Shown: positions 15,854 to 24,419, counted from the first letter of the stretch. The stretch: DNA of 64,000 bases from Prevotella sp. E15-22 (GCF_023204875.1 NZ_CP096247.1:2480001-2544000); one strand, 5' to 3'. A program made the numbers and translations. The notes: generated from the sequence alone by a model not told the origin.

Positions 15854-18800
15854 AACGAACTATTAATCTCATCCTTATTGTTGCCGCTTTGCTCACGATG
15901 GCACAGACGGCATGGGCGGCTACGGAGACAAGAACTGCGACATGGTACTTGGACGGTGGCTCATCGGGTAAGACGACGCTGCAAGGCACTCATGTGCTAA
16001 TCAGTGGAGGTATGACGCTAGAGTACAAGAACAACGACCCGTCAAACAATCCGATATATTTGAGTTCAGGTTCAAAAAGTACATACTTCCGTACCGATAT
16101 AATTGGAAATGAAGGATTCCTTGAGTTTACAAATTTGTCTGGAACCGTAACCAAGGTAGAACTTAACAATTTCCGATTCGCTCCAACTGGGCATCAGATG
16201 TATGTGGGCATCGACATGAGTACACCACACAACGCCAATAAGTTGCTACATCTTCAAGGGGATAACAACGACTATGATTATGCATCCATCAATACGACTG
16301 CAGCCTCCAGTGAGGCAACCTTTGAGGGCAGAATAGATGTAAACGTGACAACTCCTTTGAAAATCATGTTTTCCGGTACTGCTGGAACAAGTGGAAATTT
16401 CAATTTTAAAGACGGAACCATTACGGTGACTTATGAAGTTGAGGTGGAGGATACCTCTGACCCTGGTCATACGTTCACCTTTGCCGTCAACTCCAGCAAT
16501 GACGCTGTAACCGCTACATGCACGGAGAGTAGCAATTATCACACCTGTGGCCTCACCAATCGACAAGTCACAATGCAGCTCGTAGCCAATGACGTTTCTT
16601 ATGACGGAATCAGCCATTACGCTTCGCTTGACCAGACGGCCTTCAACGCTGCGGGCATTACCGACATTGCCGCCACATTCAGTTATAAGAACAGGGCCAC
16701 TAACGAAGTGCGCACTAATGGTGAGTACGAAGTGGGCTCATACACTGTCACAGCTACCGTCACCATCAATGGCACAAACTACATGCTGACCAAGGACTTC
16801 AATATTTTGGCAGGATATAAGGTCAACAACATCTACTCACAGTTCAAACCAAGCAAGATTTCGGCTTTGGAGGGCGAAGCGATGACCATCACTTACACGC
16901 AACAGATGGACGAAAGCCTCGATGGGTTGACCCTGACTGGCGCGACATCGGGCAATAACATCACCTACACCCAAAGCGGCAACACCTACACGTTCAACAT
17001 GCCCGCCGAGGACGTGAACCTCAGCGCTACGTTCACGTATCCGCTGAATGAAAACAACATCACGCAGAGCGGCGACACCTACACCATCAAGACTGCCGAG
17101 GGCTGGAACTACTTCTGTCAGCGCTTGGAAGTGGATGGCGACTTGAACGGTTTCAGTGGCAAGACCGTGATGCTGGGTGACAACATCACCGTGACAACGA
17201 TGGCAGGAAGCACAGACCATCCGTTCAAAGGCATGTTCGACGGCGACGGCCATACGCTGACCTTTAACTACACCGCTGATAGGCCTAATTGCGCCCCATT
17301 CCACATCACTAACGGTGCCACCATCCGTAACCTGCACGCAACGGGACTGATAGAAGGCGGTATTTGGCACAACATGGGCGGTCTGGTAGGCTCTGCCAGC
17401 GGCAACCTCACCATTGAGAACTGCCATGTGAGCACCCGAATCAGCAGTACGATCAACGGTGAAGCAGGGCACGGTGGTATCGTGGGCTACGTACAGTATA
17501 CGAACTACCTCGTGGACTGCAACATCACGGGCTGTGTCTATGACGGACTCATCTACAACTCGAACACCTGGAACCAGACTTATGGCTGCGGCGGATTCGT
17601 CGGTGCCATGTCGCAGTATGCGTATGTTGACCTCACCGACTGCCTCTTCCTGCACGGCCAGTACGACAACAATGGCAACAAGTGCGAACTCTACTGGGGA
17701 TATGACAACGACAAGAACAGCACCTTCTTCCACCGCAGCAACGGCTACGGCGAGGGTAAATTGACCAACTGCTTCTACGTCGGCACACGCGGTCTGAAGC
17801 AAGGCTCGCCCGCTGTGGAATCGGCCGACGCTCCCGACAATTTCGCCCACTTCGGCGACCAGACAACCGACCACGGCTTCCTAAAGGTCTATGGTCACAC
17901 CATGGTCTTCGACGGAAAGTACTATACGCCGACATACGGTGACCTGGTGGAGACGTACAGCTACAGCGGGGAGAAGAGCTACATCATCGAGTACGATGAC
18001 ATGCCGCTCGGCATCAAGGATGTCAAGACAAAACAGAGGACAAATTACCTGCGTTACAACCGTCCGTTCACCAGAGACAAGGCCGTGACCATCATGCTGC
18101 CGTTCGACTTCACGAAGAACGATATCAGGCGGGGTGAATATGACAACATTTCGGAGGGAAAGTTCTACGAGTTCGCAGGCATTGAGGAAGTGCCATTTAA
18201 CATGTGGATTGCCGTGATGAAGGAAGTGGGCGTGGAAGGCTCTAACGAAACGACTGAGACCACGATGAAGGCCAACACGCCGTATCTCTTCATGCCTGGC
18301 GAGGACGCTAAATACCTCTACTTCACTAATGGGGATGACTACTACCAAGGCTTCGATATCTTCACTGAGGGTTACGAACGCGGTAACAAGCAGACCGAGT
18401 ACGACGGCAGCGATGGCACATATTCGTGGAACAAATGGAATTTCAAAGGCACCTACCAGCCTCGCTACTGGAGCGACAGCGAGAACTCCGAAGAAATCGG
18501 CAAGGTGTACGGCTTCGCAGGAGCGACCAAGGAGATGGACGAACAACTCGTCGTGGCCGGTGACTTCGTGAGAGTGAAGAGCGGCGCAAAAATTCGTCCT
18601 ACGTCATGCTATTTAGAGTGGGTTAAGCCTGAGGACTCAGAGCAGGAACCTAATTCTGCCTCTGCCAAAAGAATGACTCGCTCTGCCTCTAACGAAGTAG
18701 AACTGCCACAGCGCATCACTGTCAAACTTGTAGGAGCCAATGGCGAGGTGACCAGCATCGGTGAGATTGACACCAAGACAGGTGACGTTACATTTGACGG

Positions 18801-18891
18801 ATGGTACACAATAGACGGTGTTCGTCTTAGCGAAAAGCCAAGCAAGAGCGGCTTATATATTAATAATGGAAGAAAAGTAATTATAAAGTAA
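15850..18891 (+). CDS. Large secreted GLUG-motif surface protein
   Basis: I start this at the ATG overlapping the previous TGA (15850), which opens a signal peptide (MKRTINLILIVAALLTMAQT...A). A longer frame from 15790 would lack one. The 1013-residue product contains Ig-like or bacterial-repeat stretches (residues 200-420), a GLUG-type region near residues 500-525 (NMGGLVGSASGNLTIENCHV) and a Prevotella-style ending (YTIDGVRLSEKPSKSGLYI, then GRKVIIK). The latter resembles C-terminal export/anchoring domains of this phylum. GLUG motifs occur in adhesins. I infer a surface adhesin co-expressed with the leucine-rich-repeat protein. Confidence 0.7.
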   Translation: MKRTINLILIVAALLTMAQTAWAATETRTATWYLDGGSSGKTTLQGTHVLISGGMTLEYKNNDPSNNPIYLSSGSKSTYFRTDIIGNEGFLEFTNLSGTVTKVELNNFRFAPTGHQMYVGIDMSTPHNANKLLHLQGDNNDYDYASINTTAASSEATFEGRIDVNVTTPLKIMFSGTAGTSGNFNFKDGTITVTYEVEVEDTSDPGHTFTFAVNSSNDAVTATCTESSNYHTCGLTNRQVTMQLVANDVSYDGISHYASLDQTAFNAAGITDIAATFSYKNRATNEVRTNGEYEVGSYTVTATVTINGTNYMLTKDFNILAGYKVNNIYSQFKPSKISALEGEAMTITYTQQMDESLDGLTLTGATSGNNITYTQSGNTYTFNMPAEDVNLSATFTYPLNENNITQSGDTYTIKTAEGWNYFCQRLEVDGDLNGFSGKTVMLGDNITVTTMAGSTDHPFKGMFDGDGHTLTFNYTADRPNCAPFHITNGATIRNLHATGLIEGGIWHNMGGLVGSASGNLTIENCHVSTRISSTINGEAGHGGIVGYVQYTNYLVDCNITGCVYDGLIYNSNTWNQTYGCGGFVGAMSQYAYVDLTDCLFLHGQYDNNGNKCELYWGYDNDKNSTFFHRSNGYGEGKLTNCFYVGTRGLKQGSPAVESADAPDNFAHFGDQTTDHGFLKVYGHTMVFDGKYYTPTYGDLVETYSYSGEKSYIIEYDDMPLGIKDVKTKQRTNYLRYNRPFTRDKAVTIMLPFDFTKNDIRRGEYDNISEGKFYEFAGIEEVPFNMWIAVMKEVGVEGSNETTETTMKANTPYLFMPGEDAKYLYFTNGDDYYQGFDIFTEGYERGNKQTEYDGSDGTYSWNKWNFKGTYQPRYWSDSENSEEIGKVYGFAGATKEMDEQLVVAGDFVRVKSGAKIRPTSCYLEWVKPEDSEQEPNSASAKRMTRSASNEVELPQRITVKLVGANGEVTSIGEIDTKTGDVTFDGWYTIDGVRLSEKPSKSGLYINNGRKVIIK

Positions 18892-18903
18892 ATAGTACAT
18901 ACA

Positions 18904-19050
18904 ATGGAAAAAGAAAAATATGTGAAGCCTACTTGTAGTGCTATACTGTTGACGCATCGGATGCAGTTGCTGGCTGGTAGTGGTAGTTATACAGATCCAG
19001 AGCCAACTCCGCCCAATGAGATACCAGACTATGACGATTGGCTGGAATAA
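18904..19050 (+). CDS. Small 48-residue peptide with LLAGSGS motif
   Basis: The short frame reads MEKEKYVKPTCSAILLTHRM and continues QLLAGSGSYTDPEPTPPNEI, ending with a very acidic tail (DYDDWLE). It begins 12 bp after the GLUG gene and lies 13 bp before the next gene, so it is in the same operon. Short proteins with a 'KPT...hydrophobic...LLAGS' pattern are frequent beside Bacteroidota surface-protein genes. Their role is unknown to me. A leader-like half ending in GS and a variable polar half also fits a peptide that is cut and exported, but this is speculation. Confidence 0.65.
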   Translation: MEKEKYVKPTCSAILLTHRMQLLAGSGSYTDPEPTPPNEIPDYDDWLE

Positions 19051-19063
19051 CATCTGATGGGTT

Positions 19064-19273
19064 ATGAGTATAATTCAAGCAGTTGCATTCATTGCCTTGG
19101 TCGTCTTCATCATTTATGGCCTATGGTTACAGTTTCGTATGAGACTCGACATCGAAGAAAATGAACAAGAAGACAACAAGAAGCTTCACGAATGGATTAA
19201 AGCCCACCCTGACCGCTCCAATTCTTTAGGATATACACATAAAGAAGAGGAAAATGTGAAGGAAGAAGCATAG
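19064..19273 (+). CDS. Small single-pass membrane protein, 69 aa
   Basis: Residues 4-24 (IQAVAFIALVVFIIYGLWLQF) form a membrane helix, followed by a highly charged cytoplasmic tail. It starts 13 bp after the small peptide gene and is the last gene before a strong terminator, so it is the fourth member of the surface-protein operon. Function is unknown. It could assist membrane sensing or export for the operon, which is inference from position only. Confidence 0.55.
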   Translation: MSIIQAVAFIALVVFIIYGLWLQFRMRLDIEENEQEDNKKLHEWIKAHPDRSNSLGYTHKEEENVKEEA

Positions 19274-19300
19274 AAGCCATTCGCATATTCAACAGGTCAA

Positions 19301-19344
19301 ACTCCTGCGCAAGTCTTAATGACAGGCGCAGGAGTTCTTTTTTT
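19301..19344 (+). terminator. Rho-independent terminator of the surface-protein operon
   Basis: ACTCCTGCGC and GCGCAGGAGT form a 10-bp stem with a 15-nt loop followed by a T run at 19337-19344. It ends the plus-strand block that is nested among minus-strand element genes. Confidence 0.85.
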
Positions 19345-19398
19345 ACCCCAATTATGGTATATTGCATATACAATATATCCATCACAAATGCCCTATTT

Positions 19399-19563
19399 CT
19401 ATTCCTCAAGTTCAAATTCATCCTCGCTACAATAGATTTCCGCTCCGCTGCCAACGACGATGCACCTGTACTGATAGCCATGATAGCCTCCATTGATGCT
19501 GTCTTCATCCACTTGGATGTCACGATACCCTTTGTAGGGTTTTAATAATCTTGCGTATCTCAT
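19399..19563 (-). CDS. Small hypothetical protein, 54 aa
   Basis: The ATG at 19561-19563 and TAG at 19399-19401 enclose a frame reading MRYARLLKPYKGYRDIQVDE and ending CSEDEFELEE. It is soluble, with a probable small beta domain. It starts 19 bp after the stop of the SSB gene and shares its direction, so it is the last gene of that unit. Codon choice and spacing suggest a real gene that is too short for length-filtered gene calls. No family is recognised. Confidence 0.6.
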   Translation of the reverse strand: MRYARLLKPYKGYRDIQVDEDSINGGYHGYQYRCIVVGSGAEIYCSEDEFELEE

Positions 19564-19582
19564 AACATCTATAGATTAAGAG

Positions 19583-20005
19583 TTAGAACGGCATATCTTT
19601 CTCGTCTGGTTCTGGCGCGTCCTGCGGTGGCTGGGGCGTGTTCTTAGCCTTAGCTCCTTTCTTGGCAGCCTTCTTCGGGTCTGCATCCTGCTCCTCTCTC
19701 TTCCCTACGTTCACGAAAGCGATGCTGTCCGCATTGATAGAGATTTGAGTGTGGTTTTCGCCTTGGCGGTCTTGCCATTGTGATGTAGAGATTGTTCCCT
19801 CCACGAGAATAAGCCTTCCTTTGGTGAGGTATTCAGCCAAACGGATATGGTTCTCCCTGCTGCTGCGTACTCTTACCCATGTGGTGATGTTCTGACCTTT
19901 GGAGTAGTCATCGACAGCCATGTCAACTGCGATAAAAGTTCCGTGTGCGCCTGTGATGGTCTTACAGTCCTTGCCGATACGACCGATTGTGTGAGTGTAA
20001 ATCAT
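19583..20005 (-). CDS. ssb: Single-stranded DNA-binding protein (SSB), element-encoded
   Basis: The 140-residue protein has an OB-fold (residues 1-105, with GRIGKDCKTI, TTWVRVRSS, LTKGRLILVEGTI and SQWQDRQGE) and a Lys/Ala-Pro linker ending in the acidic tip DEKDMPF, the form of SSB tail that recruits repair and replication proteins. It should bind single strands made during transfer or replication of the mobile element. It is followed 19 bp later by the 54-residue gene. Confidence 0.85.
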   Translation of the reverse strand: MIYTHTIGRIGKDCKTITGAHGTFIAVDMAVDDYSKGQNITTWVRVRSSRENHIRLAEYLTKGRLILVEGTISTSQWQDRQGENHTQISINADSIAFVNVGKREEQDADPKKAAKKGAKAKNTPQPPQDAPEPDEKDMPF

Positions 20006-20051
20006 ATAATATGGAAGTTTAGTGACGGATGGTTAGTCACGTCGTTACCTT

Positions 20052-20285
20052 TTATTTGTGGATGAAGTATTCTATTGCGGAACTTACCAAAATATAGTGG
20101 GTCTTAGTCTGCTGGCATTGTTCCCAATAAGGATTATAGAAGTTCAAAGCCAATGCGTCGTAGAGGTCAGGAAGTTCATGCTTAATTCTTTGAACAAGCC
20201 GTTTGTAACTTGCTTTTCTCGCCCCCTTCATCAGTTGTTGCCACTCGTCAATCGTGGTCTGAACGCAACAAGTTTGATAATACAT
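20052..20285 (-). CDS. Hypothetical protein, 77 aa
   Basis: A small helical protein (TIDEWQQLMKGARKASYKRL near its start) with a Trp/Tyr-rich second half (LNFYNPYWEQCQQTKTHYIL). It lies between the two SSB-like genes on the same strand. The upstream leader (AATCCCAAAGAAAGGGAAA, near 20314-20332) resembles the repeated leaders of other genes in this element. I do not recognise the family. Position suggests a role linked to single-stranded DNA handling. Confidence 0.55.
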   Translation of the reverse strand: MYYQTCCVQTTIDEWQQLMKGARKASYKRLVQRIKHELPDLYDALALNFYNPYWEQCQQTKTHYILVSSAIEYFIHK

Positions 20286-20360
20286 AGTTCCTATATCTTT
20301 GAATTGTGGTTATTCTTTTCCCTTTCTTTGGGATTATTCCTCAGAGAGGAAGAAGAAGGC

Positions 20361-20741
20361 TTACTTGGCCTTCTTCTTGGATTTCTTTTCCTCCTCCTTT
20401 GGAGCTTCCTCCTTGTCTGGAGTCTCATAGAACTTGGTGGCTACCAGCAGAACTCGGTTGTGCTTGACACCTTCCTGATCGCTCCACTCTTCGGGTTTGA
20501 AGTAACCCTCCACGGTGAGCATTGAACCCTTGGTGAGCTTGTCGAATGAATCGGCGTTCTCGTTCTTACGCCATGCTTCCACATTGATGAAAGCCGATAC
20601 GCGGTTGTTCTCTTCGCCGTTCTTCTCGCTACGGCCGATGGCCAATGAGAAACGTGCTACTGAAGCGGTTGTGAACTGACGGATTTCTGCATCCTTACCT
20701 ACGAAACCTGTTACTGCGAAATTGTTCTCGATCTTTTTCAT
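20361..20741 (-). CDS. Second SSB-like OB-fold protein
   Basis: The 126-residue protein has an SSB-type OB-fold (NFAVTGFVGKDAEIRQFTTA, FSLAIGRSEKN, SAFINVEAW, LTKGSMLTVEGYFKPEEW) and a Lys/Glu-rich end (EEEKKSKKKAK) that lacks the acidic SSB tip with terminal Phe. It should therefore bind single-stranded DNA without recruiting the usual SSB partners. Two different SSBs in one element suggest separate tasks, for example in transfer and replication. Confidence 0.8.
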   Translation of the reverse strand: MKKIENNFAVTGFVGKDAEIRQFTTASVARFSLAIGRSEKNGEENNRVSAFINVEAWRKNENADSFDKLTKGSMLTVEGYFKPEEWSDQEGVKHNRVLLVATKFYETPDKEEAPKEEEKKSKKKAK

Positions 20742-21455
20742 TTTTTTGAATTTTTAGAAGTGAAACATTTATTTTTTACGTTGCTTTAAGAGTTGGCAAG
20801 GGAAGTATGGGAATGCAAGGAATTACCGAATTATTTCACCCTTGGGCTTAGGAAAAGTTTTTATTGGATGCACGGCAGACGGCAAAAAGTTTTTGAAAAA
20901 ATCCGAGGAATAAGGCAGCTGGTACTTGCAGAATACGGCTTGCACTAACTTTGCGACGGAAAAAGTAAGTGTGATTCGCTTCGCCCGGAAAAGGCATAAA
21001 TGAAGAAGTCGGAATAAGAACAATTCAGTGACAGATACGCAAGGAGGATGCAAGGCAGTCCAACGCTCCATGTTGTACGTCATGGTTATCGGACGGAGAA
21101 GGACAAAGCGAAGAAACAGCGTTCATTCATATTCATCTGGTAGTATAGTCAACGAGGATGCGCATTGACATGCTAAAGAGGCAATGCTGTGGAAGGTTAC
21201 AACAGAAGACAGGGGAAAAGCGGTTAGGATGTTCAGCAAGGCGATCTGTAAGACAGTTTGCATGAGAACTCCTGCAGGAATGGAAAGAGGAAAAGAATAA
21301 ACTCAAAGAAGAAGGTCAAGTAAGCCTTTCCTTTCCAAGAGTACGAATATAATATGAAAATGACGGTTTTCTTCCCAATCGGATTATAAGAGGTTTATTC
21401 AGTATTATGGGTGTTATCTAAATCCGAGTATTGATAGCATTGCACCGAAAACACT
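20742..21455. other. Gene-free region with a divergent -7 box
   Basis: I see no real gene here. The plus-strand TAACTTTGCGAC at 20946-20953 is a good -7 box pointing away from the SSB-like gene, as in module B, and fragments of the leader modules (GGAATAAGGCAG) lie just before it. An 86-residue minus-strand open frame (20823-21083) has no coding look. Confidence 0.4.
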
Positions 21456-21517
21456 CAACATATAAAGGTTCTTGTACAAATCTACTACATCAACGAAAGA
21501 ATGTGGTAGATTTGTAC
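21456..21517. repeat. Shared 14-mer and 17-bp hairpin
   Basis: CAACATATAAAGGT (21456-21469) is identical to 9516-9529. Directly after it, GTACAAATCTACTACAT (21474-21490) and ATGTGGTAGATTTGTAC (21501-21517) form a 17-bp stem with a 10-nt loop and one T/G pair. That pair is allowed in a plus-strand RNA or single-stranded DNA but not in the opposite strand. Candidates are an RNA end, a transfer origin or a replication start. Confidence 0.5.
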
Positions 21518-21540
21518 GCCAAGCCAGATATTAGAACTAA

Positions 21541-21694
21541 TGATTTGATGGTGATTGAAATCATCACGAAATCATCAAATTCCCAAAATATGCTTATAAG
21601 GGTAACTTGAACAGATTCTTTGGTAGAAAAGCTGGCTTAAATTAGTCACTTTTATGATGATTTGATGGTGATTGAAATCATCATCGAATCATCA
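21541..21694. repeat. Two copies of a 37-bp near-palindromic repeat
   Basis: The units at 21541-21577 and 21658-21694 share TGATTTGATGGTGATTGAAA and then a TCATCA-rich half. Each unit is itself an imperfect dyad (GATTTGATGG.../...AAATCATC). Their spacing is 117 bp. They fit an initiator-binding or operator pair next to the hairpin at 21474. Confidence 0.55.
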
Positions 21695-21800
21695 TTTGCA
21701 GAATTGCTCTCCAAACCACATGTGGAACTACAACAGCTTTTGCCGTCCAAAAAAAAAAGAGAGTCCAAATGTCAGATGCGACAAATAGACTCTCCAAATC

Positions 21801-21974
21801 TTATATTATGAAAACTTCGTCCTTACAAACTGCAATTTCTCTTCCGTTAGTCAACTGAACAAGCCATTCCGTGTCGTAATCCTCAACAATGATGCCATTA
21901 CAACGTCCTTTCTTAGGGAACATAAGTTCGCAAAACGCTCCTATCATTTCTGAATTGTTATCATCGTTATACAT
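21801..21974 (-). CDS. Small hypothetical protein, 57 aa
   Basis: The ATG at 21972-21974 and TAA at 21801-21803 enclose a clean frame (MYNDDNNSEMIGAFCELMFP start, CKDEVFII end). The sequence looks like a small beta-rich domain with two strands (CNGIIVEDYDTEWLVQL, GREIAVC). It follows the 22037-22630 gene by 62 bp in the same direction. It is missed by length cut-offs. No family is recognised. Confidence 0.6.
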   Translation of the reverse strand: MYNDDNNSEMIGAFCELMFPKKGRCNGIIVEDYDTEWLVQLTNGREIAVCKDEVFII

Positions 21975-22036
21975 AGTGTTTTTGGTGTTGTGCGATGGTA
22001 TGCTATCGGCTTTGACCGCATACCACCGCTGGTTTG

Positions 22037-22630
22037 TTATTCAAAGGTAAATTGACGTATGTAGAAGTAGGTGTCATCATCGTCATACTCATATTCATTG
22101 ATGAAGTTCATCATTTCCTCGTCAGTTCGTTCACCCTGCTCGATGTTCATCTTCTCACACCAATCATTGATAGCATCTTTGAGGGTGGTGTAGATGTCAT
22201 CACAAGCATCCTCGAATGGCTCTCCGCTGGAACTGACTGCTACCTCTTCAGGGAAGAAGTCGCCTTCATCATGCACATAATAGACCTCACATCCACATTC
22301 GCAAACTCTGTACGATATAGAAAGTTGGTCGCCAAGCACATGGTTTATTTCCTCGAATAACTCCGAGCAAGCATCCCATGCGCTTTCTGTGTCAAAAGAT
22401 AGCAGATAGTAGTCATTGGCTTCTTCTGCCTCAAATTCTGCCCAATAGATGTGCCCCCTGACGCTGATACCCTTCTTCTCATAGTCGATGCCATAGTGCT
22501 CTGCCAACTGGTAGAGCCAGATGTTCTTACTGTTCACCTCCATCTTTTGGAGTGTGCTCCACAGGTCTTTCAATGCCTTGCATGAGCCTGTCTGTGTCAC
22601 CTTGTAGTTGGTTGTTGCGATATTTGCCAT
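22037..22630 (-). CDS. Api92/DUF1281-like ferredoxin-fold protein (tentative)
   Basis: The 197-residue protein has residues 75-130 (YYLLSFDTESAWDACSELFE and the following RVCECGCEVYYVHDEGDFF region) that resemble the DUF1281/Api92-like proteins of mobile elements, where a split ferredoxin-like fold carries a similar 'TAW...F' and 'E.GC' pattern. The function of those proteins is not settled. It is acidic and soluble, and its leader contains the AGGGAAATAAAAA tract seen before other genes of this element. It is the first gene behind the integrase. Confidence 0.5.
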   Translation of the reverse strand: MANIATTNYKVTQTGSCKALKDLWSTLQKMEVNSKNIWLYQLAEHYGIDYEKKGISVRGHIYWAEFEAEEANDYYLLSFDTESAWDACSELFEEINHVLGDQLSISYRVCECGCEVYYVHDEGDFFPEEVAVSSSGEPFEDACDDIYTTLKDAINDWCEKMNIEQGERTDEEMMNFINEYEYDDDDTYFYIRQFTFE

Positions 22631-23157
22631 AATCTTGAAGTTTTTATTTCCCTACTGTAGATTTCTCTACTTTCGGGAGTGATTAGAAATTATGTTGCTT
22701 CACAAGGTGTCGTGACCATAAGCACAAGGTTATGGCTCCAAATACAACCCGTTCGGTGTGGAGATTTTGAGACATACCAACGGATCACCTTGGGTATATG
22801 TAGGCACGATAATTACCTTTGCAACCTAATTTCATCAACTCTCGAAAGTAGAAACGGCATACATTATCCTTAAACGAAGTACAGACACAATAGCAAAACT
22901 ACTGCTTGCGAAAAGAAAAAAATTGTTCGATGGTTTGGTTTAGTTTTGTCCATTGTGATTATATACACAAATGATTTTGGACAAAAATATGTTCGTTTGT
23001 TTACTCCAATCCTCTGTACTATATAAACAGAACAAACCAAACAAATATATGGACTGGAATTTGTCTTTTTTCTTTTGGACAGAAAAATCCCACCAGACTT
23101 TTTATCATGTCTGATGGGAGTAACAAGTATAATGGAGAAGTTCTGGCAATAGAACAG
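22631..23157. promoter_or_regulatory. Leader module D and intergenic region before the integrase gene end
   Basis: No gene is supported. The minus-strand leader contains AATCACTCCCGAAAG and AGGGAAATAAAAA, like modules A and B. A plus-strand -7 box TACCTTTGCAAC lies at 22814-22821. CTACTTTCGGGAGT (22667-22680) and ACTCTCGAAAGTAG (22838-22851) form an inverted repeat across the region. Confidence 0.45.
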
Positions 23158-24381
23158 CTATACCTTGCCAAAATTGCTAAATGCATTCAGCTGGTCTGCA
23201 ACACGCATAACATCCTGTTCAATCTTCTTATTTGTGATTCGAGCATATATTTGCGTGGTTTTGATGTTGGTGTGCCCAAGAAGTTTTGAAACTGTTTCCA
23301 TTGGTACGCCTTTGGAAAGTAGCAGGGTGGCATAAGTATGTCTGGCCATGTGATAGGAGAGACGTTTCTTTATGCCGCACAAATCGGCTATTTCCTTCAG
23401 ATACGCATTCATCTTCTGATTTGAGAGTATTGGCAACAGACGACCGTTCCTGTCAGCTGATGAATGGTATTTGTTTATAATCTCCCTTGCAACATCGAGT
23501 ATCGGCACATTCTCCGTAATGCTTGTTTTTTGTCTTTTGGTCATAATCCAATCCGTTCCACCGAGGGTAACAATGTTCTCTTCCGTAAGATTGGAAACAT
23601 CTATATATGCAAGGCCTGTGAAGCATGAGAACACAAATATGTCACGAACATGCTCAAGACGCTTAACAGCGAACTGTTTTGACATCAGGACTTCTATCTC
23701 TTCTTCAGTAAGAAATCCTCTGTCAACTGGTTTGAGATGGAATCTTAAATTGATAAACGGGTCGTGATCCAGAAAACCAACCTTCTGAGCTTGAATCGTA
23801 ACGGTTTTCAATGTCTTCAGGGTTTTGGTCGCTGTGTTCTCCTGCATACCACCAATGGTTCGAAGATAGATGCCAAAATCTGAGATTAAGGCAGGAGTAA
23901 CATCAAAAGGAGAAACTGAAGTCCAGCCATGCTTGCTCTTCAAGAAACTTAGGAAATGCTTCTTCGTGGTTTTGTATTTCTGTGCAGTGGCGGCAGATTT
24001 TCCATGACCAATCTGTTGCTCGACGCTCTCAATGAAATCCTCAAAGAACTCGACAAAGTTAGTTATTGTCTTGTCCTTGCCAGCATAGAGGCTATAAAGC
24101 TTCTCAACAGTAAAGCCGCTATCTCCTTCACGAGACCTGACTATGTCGCGGATTTTAAGCTCTATCTCATTAAGAGCCATGTTGATGGTTCGTGCACTTG
24201 GAGTACGCCCCATAACACGGTCGGCATTATTGTCCCACATATCCCGGTTTACGAAGAATCCTGTAGAACCGAAATATCTTTTCTCACCATTCAAGAATAC
24301 CCTTATGTTAATGGGTGATTCTCCCAGTCTGTTAAAGTAGTTCGCTCGCAGATAGAACGAGATTTTCAATTTCACCTTCAT
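23158..24381 (-). CDS. int: Tyrosine recombinase (integrase) of the mobile element
   Basis: The 407-residue protein has the Bacteroidota integrase layout: an arm-binding N-terminus (residues 1-105), a SAM-like core-binding domain (about 110-205) and a catalytic domain with Lys near 282, HMARH (His344, Arg347), LLGH (His370) and the nucleophile Tyr379 in TTQIYARI. The first catalytic Arg is replaced by Ala258 (FTGLAYIDV). In the related IntDOT this Arg is also replaced, so the enzyme may still be active. It should integrate and excise the element, and lies 430 bp from tRNA-Ser. The promoter is the minus-strand TAACTTTG at 24482-24489. Confidence 0.9.
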   Translation of the reverse strand: MKVKLKISFYLRANYFNRLGESPINIRVFLNGEKRYFGSTGFFVNRDMWDNNADRVMGRTPSARTINMALNEIELKIRDIVRSREGDSGFTVEKLYSLYAGKDKTITNFVEFFEDFIESVEQQIGHGKSAATAQKYKTTKKHFLSFLKSKHGWTSVSPFDVTPALISDFGIYLRTIGGMQENTATKTLKTLKTVTIQAQKVGFLDHDPFINLRFHLKPVDRGFLTEEEIEVLMSKQFAVKRLEHVRDIFVFSCFTGLAYIDVSNLTEENIVTLGGTDWIMTKRQKTSITENVPILDVAREIINKYHSSADRNGRLLPILSNQKMNAYLKEIADLCGIKKRLSYHMARHTYATLLLSKGVPMETVSKLLGHTNIKTTQIYARITNKKIEQDVMRVADQLNAFSNFGKV

Positions 24382-24419
24382 ACGATAAATCTTTTTATGC
24401 AGCTATTCTTGCCCCAATG

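Noticed and set aside
16837..17874. 345-residue open frame on the minus strand
   Set aside because: It lies antisense within the GLUG protein, with low-complexity Val/Ala/Glu content and no family features.
19197..19523. 108-residue minus-strand open frame
   Set aside because: It runs through the terminator at 19301-19344. The real gene in this area is the 54-residue frame at 19399-19563 in another phase.
20823..21083. 86-residue minus-strand open frame before the second SSB-like gene
   Set aside because: It overlaps the divergent promoter and leader-like sequence, and the composition is not protein-like.
21541..21694. CRISPR-like pair of repeats
   Set aside because: Only two copies with an 81-bp gap between them and no cas genes.
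22679..22873. 64-residue plus-strand open frame before the integrase gene end
   Set aside because: It contains the -7 box at 22814 and leader sequence; no start context.
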